64,000 bases of DNA from Hippasteria phrygiana. Its lineage: Eukaryota > Echinodermata > Asteroidea > Valvatida > Goniasteridae. The position numbers and the translations under genes were made by a program. The notes under the pieces are model-generated. The model saw nothing but the letters and a program-made list of their open reading frames with translations. It made no database searches and had not been told where the DNA came from. The DNA lies in the NCBI GenBank assembly GCA_037893225.1, contig JAZGUH010000054.1, positions 620,001 to 684,000 of the forward strand, given 5' to 3'. The first letter of the stretch is position 1. Each line of letters begins with the position of its first letter. Below, in pieces: positions 54,214 through 64,000 of the stretch.

Positions 54214-54238
54214 GTGCCCTTTTTGCAGAGCGGGTCAC
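54214..54238 (-). repeat. Right terminal inverted repeat of the MITE (25 bp)
   Basis: It reads GTGCCCTTT...GCGGGTCAC on the + strand and is the exact reverse complement of 53795-53819. Two perfect 25-bp ends suggest a fairly recent insertion, or at least no visible decay at the ends. Confidence 0.95.
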
Positions 54239-54242
54239 AAAT
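54239..54242. repeat. Target-site duplication, right (AAAT)
   Basis: This is the second copy of the AAAT flanking the MITE, followed directly by GCAGTAATTTTGACATG of the interrupted satellite monomer. Confidence 0.85.
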
Positions 54243-57200
54243 GCAGTAATTTTGACATGTATGTATAGCTTAGATCTGGCGCTACATGTTGCAATCATCG
54301 GCGGCTTCCCAGAGTTAAAACTTGTGGAGAAAATTCAAACCTCGCAATGTTTATTTTCTTTCCGGCCAACATCTGTGTACATATTACCGTCTATTTATTG
54401 CTCCATGCCTGTCAAATTCCCTGGGGTATGGACTTGCTTTACTCATTCATAATTGCATGAAATATCAACCAAATGCAGTACTTTTGACATGTATGTATAG
54501 CTTAGATCTGGCGCTACATGTTGCAATCATCGGCGGCTTCCCAGAGTTAAAACTTGTGGAGAAAATTCAAACCTCGCAATGTTTATTTTCTTTCCGGCCA
54601 ACATCTGTGTACATATTACGGTATATTTATTGCTCCATGCATGTCAAATTCCCTGGGGTATGGACTTGCTTTACTCATTCATAATTGCATGAAATATCAA
54701 CTAAATACAGTAATTTTGACATGTATGGATAGCTTAGATCTGGCGCTACATGTTGCAATCATCGGCGGCTTCCTAGAGTTAAAATTTGTGGAGAAAATTC
54801 AAACCTCGCAATGTTTATTTTCTTTCCGGCCAACATCTGTGTACATGTTACCGTCTATTTATTGCTCCATGCATGTCAAATTCCCTGGGGTATGGACTTG
54901 CTTTACTCATTCATAATTGCATGAAATATCAACCAAATGCAGTAATTTTGACATGTATGTATAGCTTAGATCTGGCGCTACATGTTGCAATCATCGGCGG
55001 CTTCTTAGAGTTAAAACTTGTGGAGAAAATTCAAACCTCGCAATGATTATTTTCTTTCCGGCCAACATCTGTGTTCAGATTACCGTCTATTTATTGCTCC
55101 ATGCATGTCAAATTCCCTGGGGTATGGACTTGCTTTACTCATTCATAATTGCATGAAATATCAACCAAATTCAGTAATTTTGACATGTATGGACAGCTAA
55201 GATCTGGCGCTACATGTTGCAATTATCGGCGGCTTCTTAGAGTTAAAACTTGTGGAGAAAATTCAAACCTCGCAATGTTTATTTTCTTTCCGGCCAACAT
55301 CTGTGTACATATTACCTTCTATTTATTGCTCCATGCCTGTCAAATTCCCTAGGGTATGACTTGCTTTACTCATTCATAATTGCATGAAATATCTACCAAA
55401 TACAGTAATTTTGACATGTATGTATAGCTTAGATCTGGCGCTACATGTTGCAATCATCGGCGGCTTCCTAGAGTTAAAACTTGTGGAGAAAATTCAAACC
55501 TCGCAATGTTTATTTTCTTTCCGGCCAACATCTGTGTACATATTACCTTCTATTTATTGCTCCATGCCTGTCAAATTCCCTGGGGTATGGACTTGCTTTA
55601 CTCATTCATAATTGCATGAAATATCAACCAAATTCAGTAATTTTGACATGTATGGACAGCTTAGATCTGGCGCTACATGTTGCAATCATCGGCGGCTTCT
55701 TAGAGTTAAAACTTGTGGAGAAAATTCAAACCTCGCAATGTTTATTTTCTTTCCGGCCAACATCTGTGTACATATTACCTTCTATTTATTGCTCCATGCC
55801 TGTCAAATTCCCTAGGGTATGACTTGCTTTACTCATTCGTAATTGCATGAAATATCAACCAAATACAGTAATTTTGACATGTATGGATAGCTTAGATCTG
55901 GCGCTACATGTTGCAATCATCGGCGGCTGCCTAGAGTTAAAACTTGTGGAGAAAATTCAAACCTCGCAATGTTTATTTTCTTTCCGGCCAACATCTGTGT
56001 ACATATTACCTTCTATTTATTGCTCCATGCCTGTCAAATTCCCTGGGGTATGACTTGCTTTACTCATTCATAATTGCATGAAATATCAACCAAATACAGT
56101 AATTTTGACATGTATGTATAGCTTAGATCTGGCGCTACATGTTGCAATCATCGGCGGCTTCCTAGAGTTAAAACTTGTGGAGAAAATTCAAACCTCGCAA
56201 TGTTTATTTTCTTTCCGGCCAACATCTGTGTACATATTACCTTCTATTTATTGCTCCATGCCTGTCAAATTCCCTGGGGTATGGACTTGCTTTACTCATT
56301 CATAATTGCATTAAATATCAACCAAATACAGTAATTTTGACATGTATGGATAGCTTAGATCTGGCGCTACATGTTGCAATCATCGGCGGCTGCCTAGAGT
56401 TAAAACTTGTGGAGAAAATTCAAACCTCGCAATGTTTATTTTCTTTCCGGCCAACATCTGTGTACATATTACCGTCTATTTATTGCTCCATGCATGTCAA
56501 ATTCCCTGGGGTATGGACTTGCTTTACTCATTCATAATTGCATGAAATATCAACTAAATACAGTAATTTTGACATGTATGGATAGCTTAGATCTGGCGCT
56601 ACATGTTGCAATCATCGGCGGCTTCCTAGAGTTAAAATTTGTGGAGAAAATTCAAACCTCGCAATGTTTATTTTCTTTCCGGCCAACATCTGTGTACATG
56701 TTACCGTCTATTTATTGCTCCATGCATGTCAAATTCCCTGGGGTATGGACTTGCTTTACTCATTCATAATTGCATGAAATATCAACCAAATGCAGTAATT
56801 TTGACATGTATGTATAGCTTAGATCTGGCGCTACATGTTGCAATCATCGGCGGCTGCCTAGAGTTAAAACTTGTGGAGAAAATTCAAACCTCGCAATGTT
56901 TATTTTCTTTCCGGCCAACATCTGTGTACATATTACCGTCTATTTATTGCTCCATGCATGTCAAATTCCCTGGGGTATGGACTTGCTTTACTCATTCATA
57001 ATTGCATGAAATATCAACCAAATTCAGTAATTTTGACATGTATGGACAGCTTAGATCTGGCGCTACATGTTGCAATCATCGGCGGCTTCTTAGAGTTAAA
57101 ACTTGTGGAGAAAATTCAAACCTCGCAATGTTTATTTTCTTTCCGGCCAACATCTGTGTACATATTACCTTCTATTTATTGCTCCATGCCTGTCAAATTC

Positions 57201-58159
57201 CCTAGGGTATGACTTGCTTTACTCATTCGTAATTGCATGAAATATCAACCAAATACAGTAATTTTGACATGTATGTATAGCTTAGATCTGGCGCTACATG
57301 TTGCAATCATCGGCGGCTTCCTAGAGTTAAAACTTGTGGAGAAAATTCAAACCTCGCAATGTTTATTTTCTTTCCGGCCAACATCTGTGTACATATTACC
57401 TTCTATTTATTGCTCCATGCCTGTCAAATTCCCTGGGGTATGGACTTGCTTTACTCATTCATAATTGCATTAAATATCAACCAAATACAGTAATTTTGAC
57501 ATGTATGGATAGCTTAGATCTGGCGCTACATGTTGCAATCATCGGCGGCTGCCTAGAGTTAAAACTTGTGGAGAAAATTCAAACCTCGCAATGTTTATTT
57601 TCTTTCCGGCCAACATCTGTGTACATATTACCGTCTATTTATTGCTCCATGCATGTCAAATTCCCTGGGGTATGGACTTGCTTTACTCATTCATAATTGC
57701 ATGAAATATCAACCAAATTCAGTAATTTTGACATGTATGGACAGCTTAGATCTGGCGCTACATGTTGCAATTATCGGCGGCTTCTTAGAGTTAAAACTTG
57801 TGGAGAAAATTCAAACCTCGCAATGTTTATTTTCTTTCCGGCCAACATCTGTGTACATATTACCTTCTATTTATTGCTCCATGCCTGTCAAATTCCCTAG
57901 GGTATGACTTGCTTTACTCATTCATAATTGCATGAAATATCAACCAAATACAGTAATTTTGACATGTATGTATAGCTTAGATCTGGCGCTACATGTTGCA
58001 ATCATCGGCGGCTTCCTAGAGTTAAAACTTGTGGAGAAAATTCAAACCTCGCAATGTTTATTTTCTTTCCGGCCAACATCTGTGTACATATTACCTTCTA
58101 TTTATTGCTCCATGCATGTCAAATTCCCTGGGGTATGGACTTGCTTTACTCATTCATAA

Positions 58160-59630
58160 TTGCATGAAATATCAACCAAATACAGTAATTTTGACATGTA
58201 TGGATAGCTTAGATCTGGCGCTACATGTTGCAATCATCGGCGGCTGCCTAGAGTTAAAACTTGTGGAGAAAATTCAAACCTCGCAATGTTTATTTTCTTT
58301 CCGGCCAACATCTGTGTACATATTACCGTCTATTTATTGCTCCATGCATGTCAAATTCCCTGGGGTATGGACTTGCTTTATTCATTCATAATTGCATGAA
58401 ATATCAACCAAATGCAGTAATTTTGACATGTATGGATAGCTTAGATCTGGCGCTACATGTTGCAATCATCGGCGGCTTCCTAGAGTTAAAACTTGTGGAG
58501 AAAATTCAAACCTCGCAATGTTTATTTTCTTTCCGGCCAACATCTGTGTACATGTTACCGTCTATTTATTGCTCCATGCATGTCAAATTCCCTGGGGTAT
58601 GGACTTGCTTTACTCATTCATAATTGCATGAAATATCAACCAAATACAGTAATTTTGACATGTATGGATAGCTTAGATCTGGCGCTACATGTTGCAATCA
58701 TCGGCGGCTGCCTAGAGTTAAAACTTGTGGAGAAAATTCAAACCTCGCAATGTTTATTTTCTTTCCGGCCAACATCTGTGTACATATTACCGTCTATTTA
58801 TTGCTCCATGCCTGTCAAATTCCCTGGGGTATGGACTTGCTTTACTCATTCATAATTGCATGAAATATCAACCAAATGCAGTAATTTTGACATGTATGTA
58901 TAGCTTAGATCTGGCGCTACATGTTGCAATCATCGGCGGCTTCCCAGAGTTAAAACTTGTGGAGAAAATTCAAACCTCGCAATGTTTATTTTCTTTCCGG
59001 CCAACATCTGTGTACATATTACCGTCTATTTATTGCTCCATGCCTGTCAAATTCCCTGGGGTATGGACTTGCTTTACTCATTCATAATTGCATGAAATAT
59101 CAACCAAATGCAGTAATTTTGACATGTATGTATAGCTTAGATCTGGCGCTACATGTTGCAATCATCGGCGGCTTCCCAGAGTTAAAACTTGTGGAGAAAA
59201 TTCAAACCTCGCAATGTTTATTTTCTTTCCGGCCAACATCTGTGTACATATTACGGTATATTTATTGCTCCATGCATGTCAAATTCCCTGGGGTATGGAC
59301 TTGCTTTACTCATTCATAATTGCATGAAATATCAACTAAATACAGTAATTTTGACATGTATGGATAGCTTAGATCTGGCGCTACATGTTGCAATCATCGG
59401 CGGCTTCCTAGAGTTAAAATTTGTGGAGAAAATTCAAACCTCGCAATGTTTATTTTCTTTCCGGCCAACATCTGTGTACATGTTACCGTCTATTTATTGC
59501 TCCATGCATGTCAAATTCCCTGGGGTATGGACTTGCTTTACTCATTCATAATTGCATGAAATATCAACCAAATGCAGTAATTTTGACATGTATGTATAGC
59601 TTAGATCTGGCGCTACATGTTGCAATCATC
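58160..59630 (+). repeat. Empty-site paralogue of the MITE-bearing segment
   Basis: The left flank of the MITE matches this block at offset 5083 and the right flank at offset 4635. The difference, 448 bp, equals the MITE plus one 4-bp target copy. Over the flanks I noticed only single-base differences, for example ATATTGCCG near 53702 against ATATTACCG, and CAGTACTTTTG near 54477 against CAGTAATTTTG. The uninterrupted target is CAACCAAATGCAG at 58869-58881. Confidence 0.9.
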
Positions 59631-60249
59631 GGCGGCTGCCTAGAGTTAAAACTTGTGGAGAAAATTCAAACCTCGCAATGTTTATTTTCTTTCCGGCCAA
59701 CATCTGTGTACATATTACCGTCTATTTATTGCTCCATGCATGTCAAATTCCCTGGGGTATGGACTTGCTTTACTCATTCATAATTGCATGAAATATCAAC
59801 CAAATTCAGTAATTTTGACATGTATGGACAGCTTAGATCTGGCGCTACATGTTGCAATCATCGGCGGCTTCTTAGAGTTAAAACTTGTGGAGAAAATTCA
59901 AACCTCGCAATGTTTATTTTCTTTCCGGCCAACATCTGTGTACATATTACCTTCTATTTATTGCTCCATGCCTGTCAAATTCCCTAGGGTATGACTTGCT
60001 TTACTCATTCGTAATTGCATGAAATATCAACCAAATACAGTAATTTTGACATGTATGGATAGCTTAGATCTGGCGCTACATGTTGCAATCATCGGCGGCT
60101 GCCTAGAGTTAAAACTTGTGGAGAAAATTCAAACCTCGCAATGTTTATTTTCTTTCCGGCCAACATCTGTGTACATATTACCTTCTATTTATTGCTCCAT
60201 GCCTGTCAAATTCCCTAGGGTATGACTTGCTTTACTCATTCATAATTGC

Positions 60250-63200
60250 ATGAAATATCAACCAAATACAGTAATTTTGACATGTATGTATAGCTTAGAT
60301 CTGGCGCTACATGTTGCAATCATCGGCGGCTTCCTAGAGTTAAAACTTGTGGAGAAAATTCAAACCTCGCAATGTTTATTTTCTTTCCGGCCAACATCTG
60401 TGTACATATTACCGTCTATTTATTGCTCCATGCCTGTCAAATTCCCTGGGGTATGGACTTGCTTTACTCATTCATAATTGCATGAAATATCAACCAAATT
60501 CAGTAATTTTGACATGTATGGACAGCTTAGATCTGGCGCTACATGTTGCAATTATCGGCGGCTTCTTAGAGTTAAAACTTGTGGAGAAAATTCAAACCTC
60601 GCAATGTTTATTTTCTTTCCGGCCAACATCTGTGTACATATTACGGTATATTTATTGCTCCATGCATGTCAAATTCCCTGGGGTATGGACTTGCTTTACT
60701 CATTCATAATTGCATGAAATATCAACTAAATACAGTAATTTTGACATGTATGGATAGCTTAGATCTGGCGCTACATGTTGCAATCATCGGCGGCTTCCTA
60801 GAGTTAAAATTTGTGGAGAAAATTCAAACCTCGCAATGTTTATTTTCTTTCCGGCCAACATCTGTGTACATATTACGGTATATTTATTGCTCCATGCATG
60901 TCAAATTCCCTGGGGTATGGACTTGCTTTACTCATTCATAATTGCATGAAATATCAACTAAATACAGTAATTTTGACATGTATGGATAGCTTAGATCTGG
61001 CGCTACATGTTCCAATCATCGGCGGCTTCCTAGAGTTAAAATTTGTGGAGAAAATTCAAACCTCGCAATGTTTATTTTCTTTCCGGCCAACATCTGTGTA
61101 CATGTTACCGTCTATTTATTGCTCCATGCATGTCAAATTCCCTGGGGTATGGACTTGCTTTACTCATTCATAATTGCATGAAATATCAACCAAATGCAGT
61201 AATTTTGACATGTATGTATAGCTTAGAGCTGGCGCTACATGTTGCAATTATCGGCGGCTTCTTAGAGTTAAAACTTGTGGAGAAAATTCAAACCTCGCAA
61301 TGTTTATTTTCTTTCCGGCCAACATCTGTGTACATATTACCTTCTATTTATTGCTCCATGCGTGTCAAATTCCCTGGGGTATGGACTTGCTTTACTCATT
61401 CATAATTGCATGAAATATCAACCAAATACAGTAATTTTGACATGTATGGATAGCTTAGATCTGGCGCTACATGTTGCAATCATCGGCGGCTGCCTAGAGT
61501 TAAAACTTGTGGAGAAAATTCAAACCTCGCAATGTTTATTTTCTTTCCGGCCAACATCTGTGTACATATTACCGTATATTTATTGCTCCATGCATGTCAA
61601 ATTCCCTGGGGTATGGACTTGCTTTACTCATTCATAATTGCATGAAATATCAACCAAATACAGTAATTTTGACATGTATGGATAGCTTAGATCTGGCGCT
61701 ACATGTTGCAATCATCGGCGGCTTCCCAGAGTTAAAACTTGTGGAGAAAATTCAAACCTCGCAATGTTTATTTTCTTTCCGGCCAACATCTGTGTACATA
61801 TTACCGTCTATTTATTGCTCCATGCATGTCAAATTCCCTGGGGTATGGACTTGCTTTATTCATTCATAATTGCATGAAATATCAACCAAATGCAGTATTT
61901 TTGACATGTATGGATAGCTTAGATCTGGCGCTACATGTTGCAATCATCGGCGGCTTCTTAGAGTTAAAACTTGTGGAGAAAATTCAAACCTCGCAATGTT
62001 TATTTTCTTTCCGGCCAACATCTGTGTACATATTATGGTATATTTATTGCTCCATGCATGTCAAATTCCCTGGGGTATGGACTTGCTTTACTCATTCATA
62101 ATTGCATGAAATATCAACTAAATACAGTAATTTTGACATGTATGGATAGCTTAGATCTGGCGCTACATGTTGCAATTATCGGCGGCTTCTTAGAGTTAAA
62201 ACTTGTGGAGAAAATTCAAACCTCGCAATGTTTATTTTCTTTCCGGCCAACATCTGTGTACATATTACCTTCTATTTATTGCTCCATGCCTGTCAAATTC
62301 CCTAGGGTATGACTTGCTTTACTCATTCATAATTGCATGAAATATCAACCAAATACAGTAATTTTGACATGTATGTATAGCTTAGATCTGGCGCTACATG
62401 TTGCAATCATCGGCGGCTTCCTAGAGTTAAAACTTGTGGAGAAAATTCAAACCTCGCAATGTTTATTTTCTTTCCGGCCAACATCTGTGTACATATTACC
62501 GTCTATTTATTGCTCCATGCCTGTCAAATTCCCTGGGGTATGGACTTGCTTTACTCATTCATAATTGCATGAAATATCAACTAAATACAGTAATTTTGAC
62601 ATGTATGGATAGCTTAGATCTGGCGCTACATGTTGCAATCATCGGCGGCTTCCTAGAGTTAAAATTTGTGGAGAAAATTCAAACCTCGCAATGTTTATTT
62701 TCTTTCCGGCCAACATCTGTGTACATGTTACCGTCTATTTATTGCTCCATGCATGTCAAATTCCCTGGGGTATGGACTTGCTTTACTCATTCATAATTGC
62801 ATGAAATATCAACCAAATGCAGTAATTTTGACATGTATGTATAGCTTAGATCTGGCGCTACATGTTGCAATTATCGGCGGCTTCTTAGAGTTAAAACTTG
62901 TGGAGAAAATTCAAACCTCGCAATGTTTATTTTCTTTCCGGCCAACATCTGTGTACATATTACCTTCTATTTATTGCTCCATGCCTGTCAAATTCCCTGG
63001 GGTATGGACTTGCTTTACTCATTCATAATTGCATGAAATATCAACCAAATGCAGTAATTTTGACATGTATGTATAGCTTAGAGCTGGCGCTACATGTTGC
63101 AATTATCGGCGGCTTCTTAGAGTTAAAACTTGTGGAGAAAATTCAAACCTCGCAATGTTTATTTTCTTTCCGGCCAACATCTGTGTACATATTACCTTCT

Positions 63201-64000
63201 ATTTATTGCTCCATGCCTGTCAAATTCCCTGGGGTATGGACTTGCTTTACTCATTCATAATTGCATGAAATATCAACCAAATACAGTAATTTTGACATGT
63301 ATGGATAGCTTAGATCTGGCGCTACATGTTGCAATCATCGGCGGCTGCCTAGAGTTAAAACTTGTGGAGAAAATTCAAACCTCGCAATGTTTATTTTCTT
63401 TCCGGCCAACATCTGTGTACATATTACCGTATATTTATTGCTCCATGCATGTCAAATTCCCTGGGGTATGGACTTGCTTTACTCATTCATAATTGCATGA
63501 AATATCAACCAAATACAGTAATTTTGACATGTATGGATAGCTTAGATCTGGCGCTACATGTTGCAATCATCGGCGGCTTCCCAGAGTTAAAACTTGTGGA
63601 GAAAATTCAAACCTCGCAATGTTTATTTTCTTTCCGGCCAACATCTGTGTACATATTACCGTCTATTTATTGCTCCATGCATGTCAAATTCCCTGGGGTA
63701 TGGACTTGCTTTATTCATTCATAATTGCATGAAATATCAACCAAATGCAGTATTTTTGACATGTATGGATAGCTTAGATCTGGCGCTACATGTTGCAATC
63801 ATCGGCGGCTTCTTAGAGTTAAAACTTGTGGAGAAAATTCAAACCTCGCAATGTTTATTTTCTTTCCGGCCAACATCTGTGTACATATTATGGTATATTT
63901 ATTGCTCCATGCATGTCAAATTCCCTGGGGTATGGACTTGCTTTACTCATTCATAATTGCATGAAATATCAACTAAATACAGTAATTTTGACATGTATGG
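60250..64000 (+). repeat. Satellite region G: mosaic running off the right edge
   Basis: Monomers of region C and D type (TTACGGTATATT near 60643 and 60875, CCGTATATTT near 61570) return and the 231-bp class becomes rare, the last one being near 62311. About 61174-62145 matches 63029-64000 at offset 1855 (eight monomers less one base), sharing GAGCTGGCGC (61226 and 63081) and TTATGGTATATT (62033 and 63888). The final partial monomer is 63957-64000. Confidence 0.87.

Larger units (their letters stand above)
53795..54238. mobile_element. MITE-like non-autonomous DNA transposon, 444 bp
   Basis: This is the only non-satellite sequence in the window. It begins GTGACCCGCTCTGCAAAAAG and ends with the exact inverse, giving 25-bp perfect terminal inverted repeats at 53795-53819 and 54214-54238. 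AAAT flanks both sides (53791-53794 and 54239-54242) while the uninterrupted monomer has it once, so it is a target-site duplication. The interior is AT-rich, with T-runs near 54025-54038 and an AATAAA at 53971-53976. It has no frame long enough for a transposase; the frame entering from the left satellite stops near 53893. Small size, inverted ends and target duplication fit a MITE moved by a transposase encoded elsewhere. Superfamily is not assigned: the duplication can be read as 4, 5 or 6 bp because the flanking bases are ambiguous. Confidence 0.92.
53773..54452 (+). repeat. Satellite monomer split by the MITE
   Basis: This unit is 680 bp, a 232-bp monomer plus 448 bp. The left part ends CAACCAAAT (53794) and the right part resumes AAATGCAGTAATTTTGACATG (54239 onward); removing the insert and one AAAT restores an ordinary monomer of the GCAGTAATTTT/GTATGTATAGC type. 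The insertion point is monomer position 19-22. The array phase resumes exactly afterwards, so nothing but the target duplication was added. Confidence 0.95.
50760..60249 (+). repeat. Satellite region F: continued region E types, with one MITE insertion
   Basis: The phase continues with many 231-bp monomers. About 40.34-41.6 kb reappears at about 50.76-52.0 kb (offset 10,425 bp), sharing GCATTAAATATC and the odd CCCTTGGGTATGG allele (41228 and 51653). The CATTCGTAATTGC marker recurs at about 52.61, 55.84, 57.23 and 60.01 kb. About 53.1-55.0 kb matches about 58.2-59.6 kb apart from the MITE. A single change, CAGCTAAGATCT at 55193-55204, is private to one monomer. Confidence 0.85.
1..64000 (+). 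repeat. Satellite DNA array, 232-bp monomer, head to tail
   Basis: Taking TTGCATGAAATATCAACC as monomer start, the phase falls at 23, 255, 487 and so on at 232-bp steps to 63957. The bookkeeping closes exactly: 274 complete monomers, 43 one-base deletions, one one-base insertion, two 20-bp deletions and one 448-bp insertion (MITE plus duplicated target) account for 23-63956. Consensus landmarks by monomer position: AGATCT 52-57, ATCGGCGGCT 77-86, GTGGAGAAAATTCAAACC 104-121, TTTCCGGCCAACATC 139-153, CTCCATGCATGTC 181-193, CCCTGGGGTATGGACTTG 199-216. Hand count gives about 38% GC and six CpGs per monomer. All monomers share one orientation and there is no unique spacer. I do not recognise the family by name. 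A structural role in heterochromatin or at a centromere is inference from organisation only. Confidence 0.98.

Noticed and set aside
1..64000. CRISPR array or other short-repeat system
   Set aside because: The repeating unit is 232 bp with no unique spacers between copies; everything between conserved stretches is itself repeated.
1..64000. CENP-B box in the monomer
   Set aside because: The pattern NTTCGNNNNANNCGGGN is not present on either strand of the consensus. The only TTCG is in the CATTCGTAATTGC variant, which lacks the CGGG part.

Overview
The window is one continuous block of satellite DNA. A monomer of about 232 bp is repeated head to tail on the + strand from the first base to the last, with no change of orientation. 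By phase counting there are 274 complete monomers plus a partial one at each edge (1-22 and 63957-64000), so neither end of the array is in view. The consensus monomer is about 38% GC by hand count. I see no protein-coding gene, rRNA, tRNA, CRISPR array or unique-sequence spacer. The many overlapping 120-residue open frames follow from the repeat (232 is not a multiple of 3) and are not proposed as genes. The only non-satellite DNA is a 444-bp element with perfect 25-bp terminal inverted repeats at 53795-54238, which looks like a MITE (a non-autonomous DNA transposon).

A long homogeneous satellite with nested higher-order repeats (HORs) and a lone MITE points to a eukaryotic heterochromatic region, centromeric, pericentromeric or subtelomeric, probably from an animal. 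I do not recognise the satellite or the MITE family, and the sequence alone does not give a species.

Layout. (A) 1 to about 9.8 kb: a 13-type HOR present as versions of 17, 10 and 12 monomers, all close to 232 bp. (B) About 9.8-13.7 kb: mixed monomers with a 464-bp dimer duplication. (C) 13.7-23.6 kb: two nearly identical HOR copies of 5081 and 4849 bp, each carrying a 211-bp deleted monomer. (D) About 23.6-37 kb: a mosaic with a 1160-bp pentamer duplication and blocks shared over 10,204 bp. (E) About 37-50.8 kb: units of 5-8 monomers rich in 231-bp monomers. (F) About 50.8-60.3 kb: more of the E types, broken once by the MITE. (G) 60.3-64 kb: a mosaic ending in a 1855-bp-spaced duplication that runs off the window.

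The variation is mostly a limited set of shared alleles reshuffled between monomers, plus three length classes: 231 bp (1-bp deletion, 43 copies, two of which are the 211-bp monomers), 211 bp (2 copies) and 233 bp (1 copy). This is the pattern expected from unequal crossover and gene conversion acting on blocks of several monomers. The most informative locus is the MITE: a nearly identical empty copy of its insertion site lies about 5 kb to the right.
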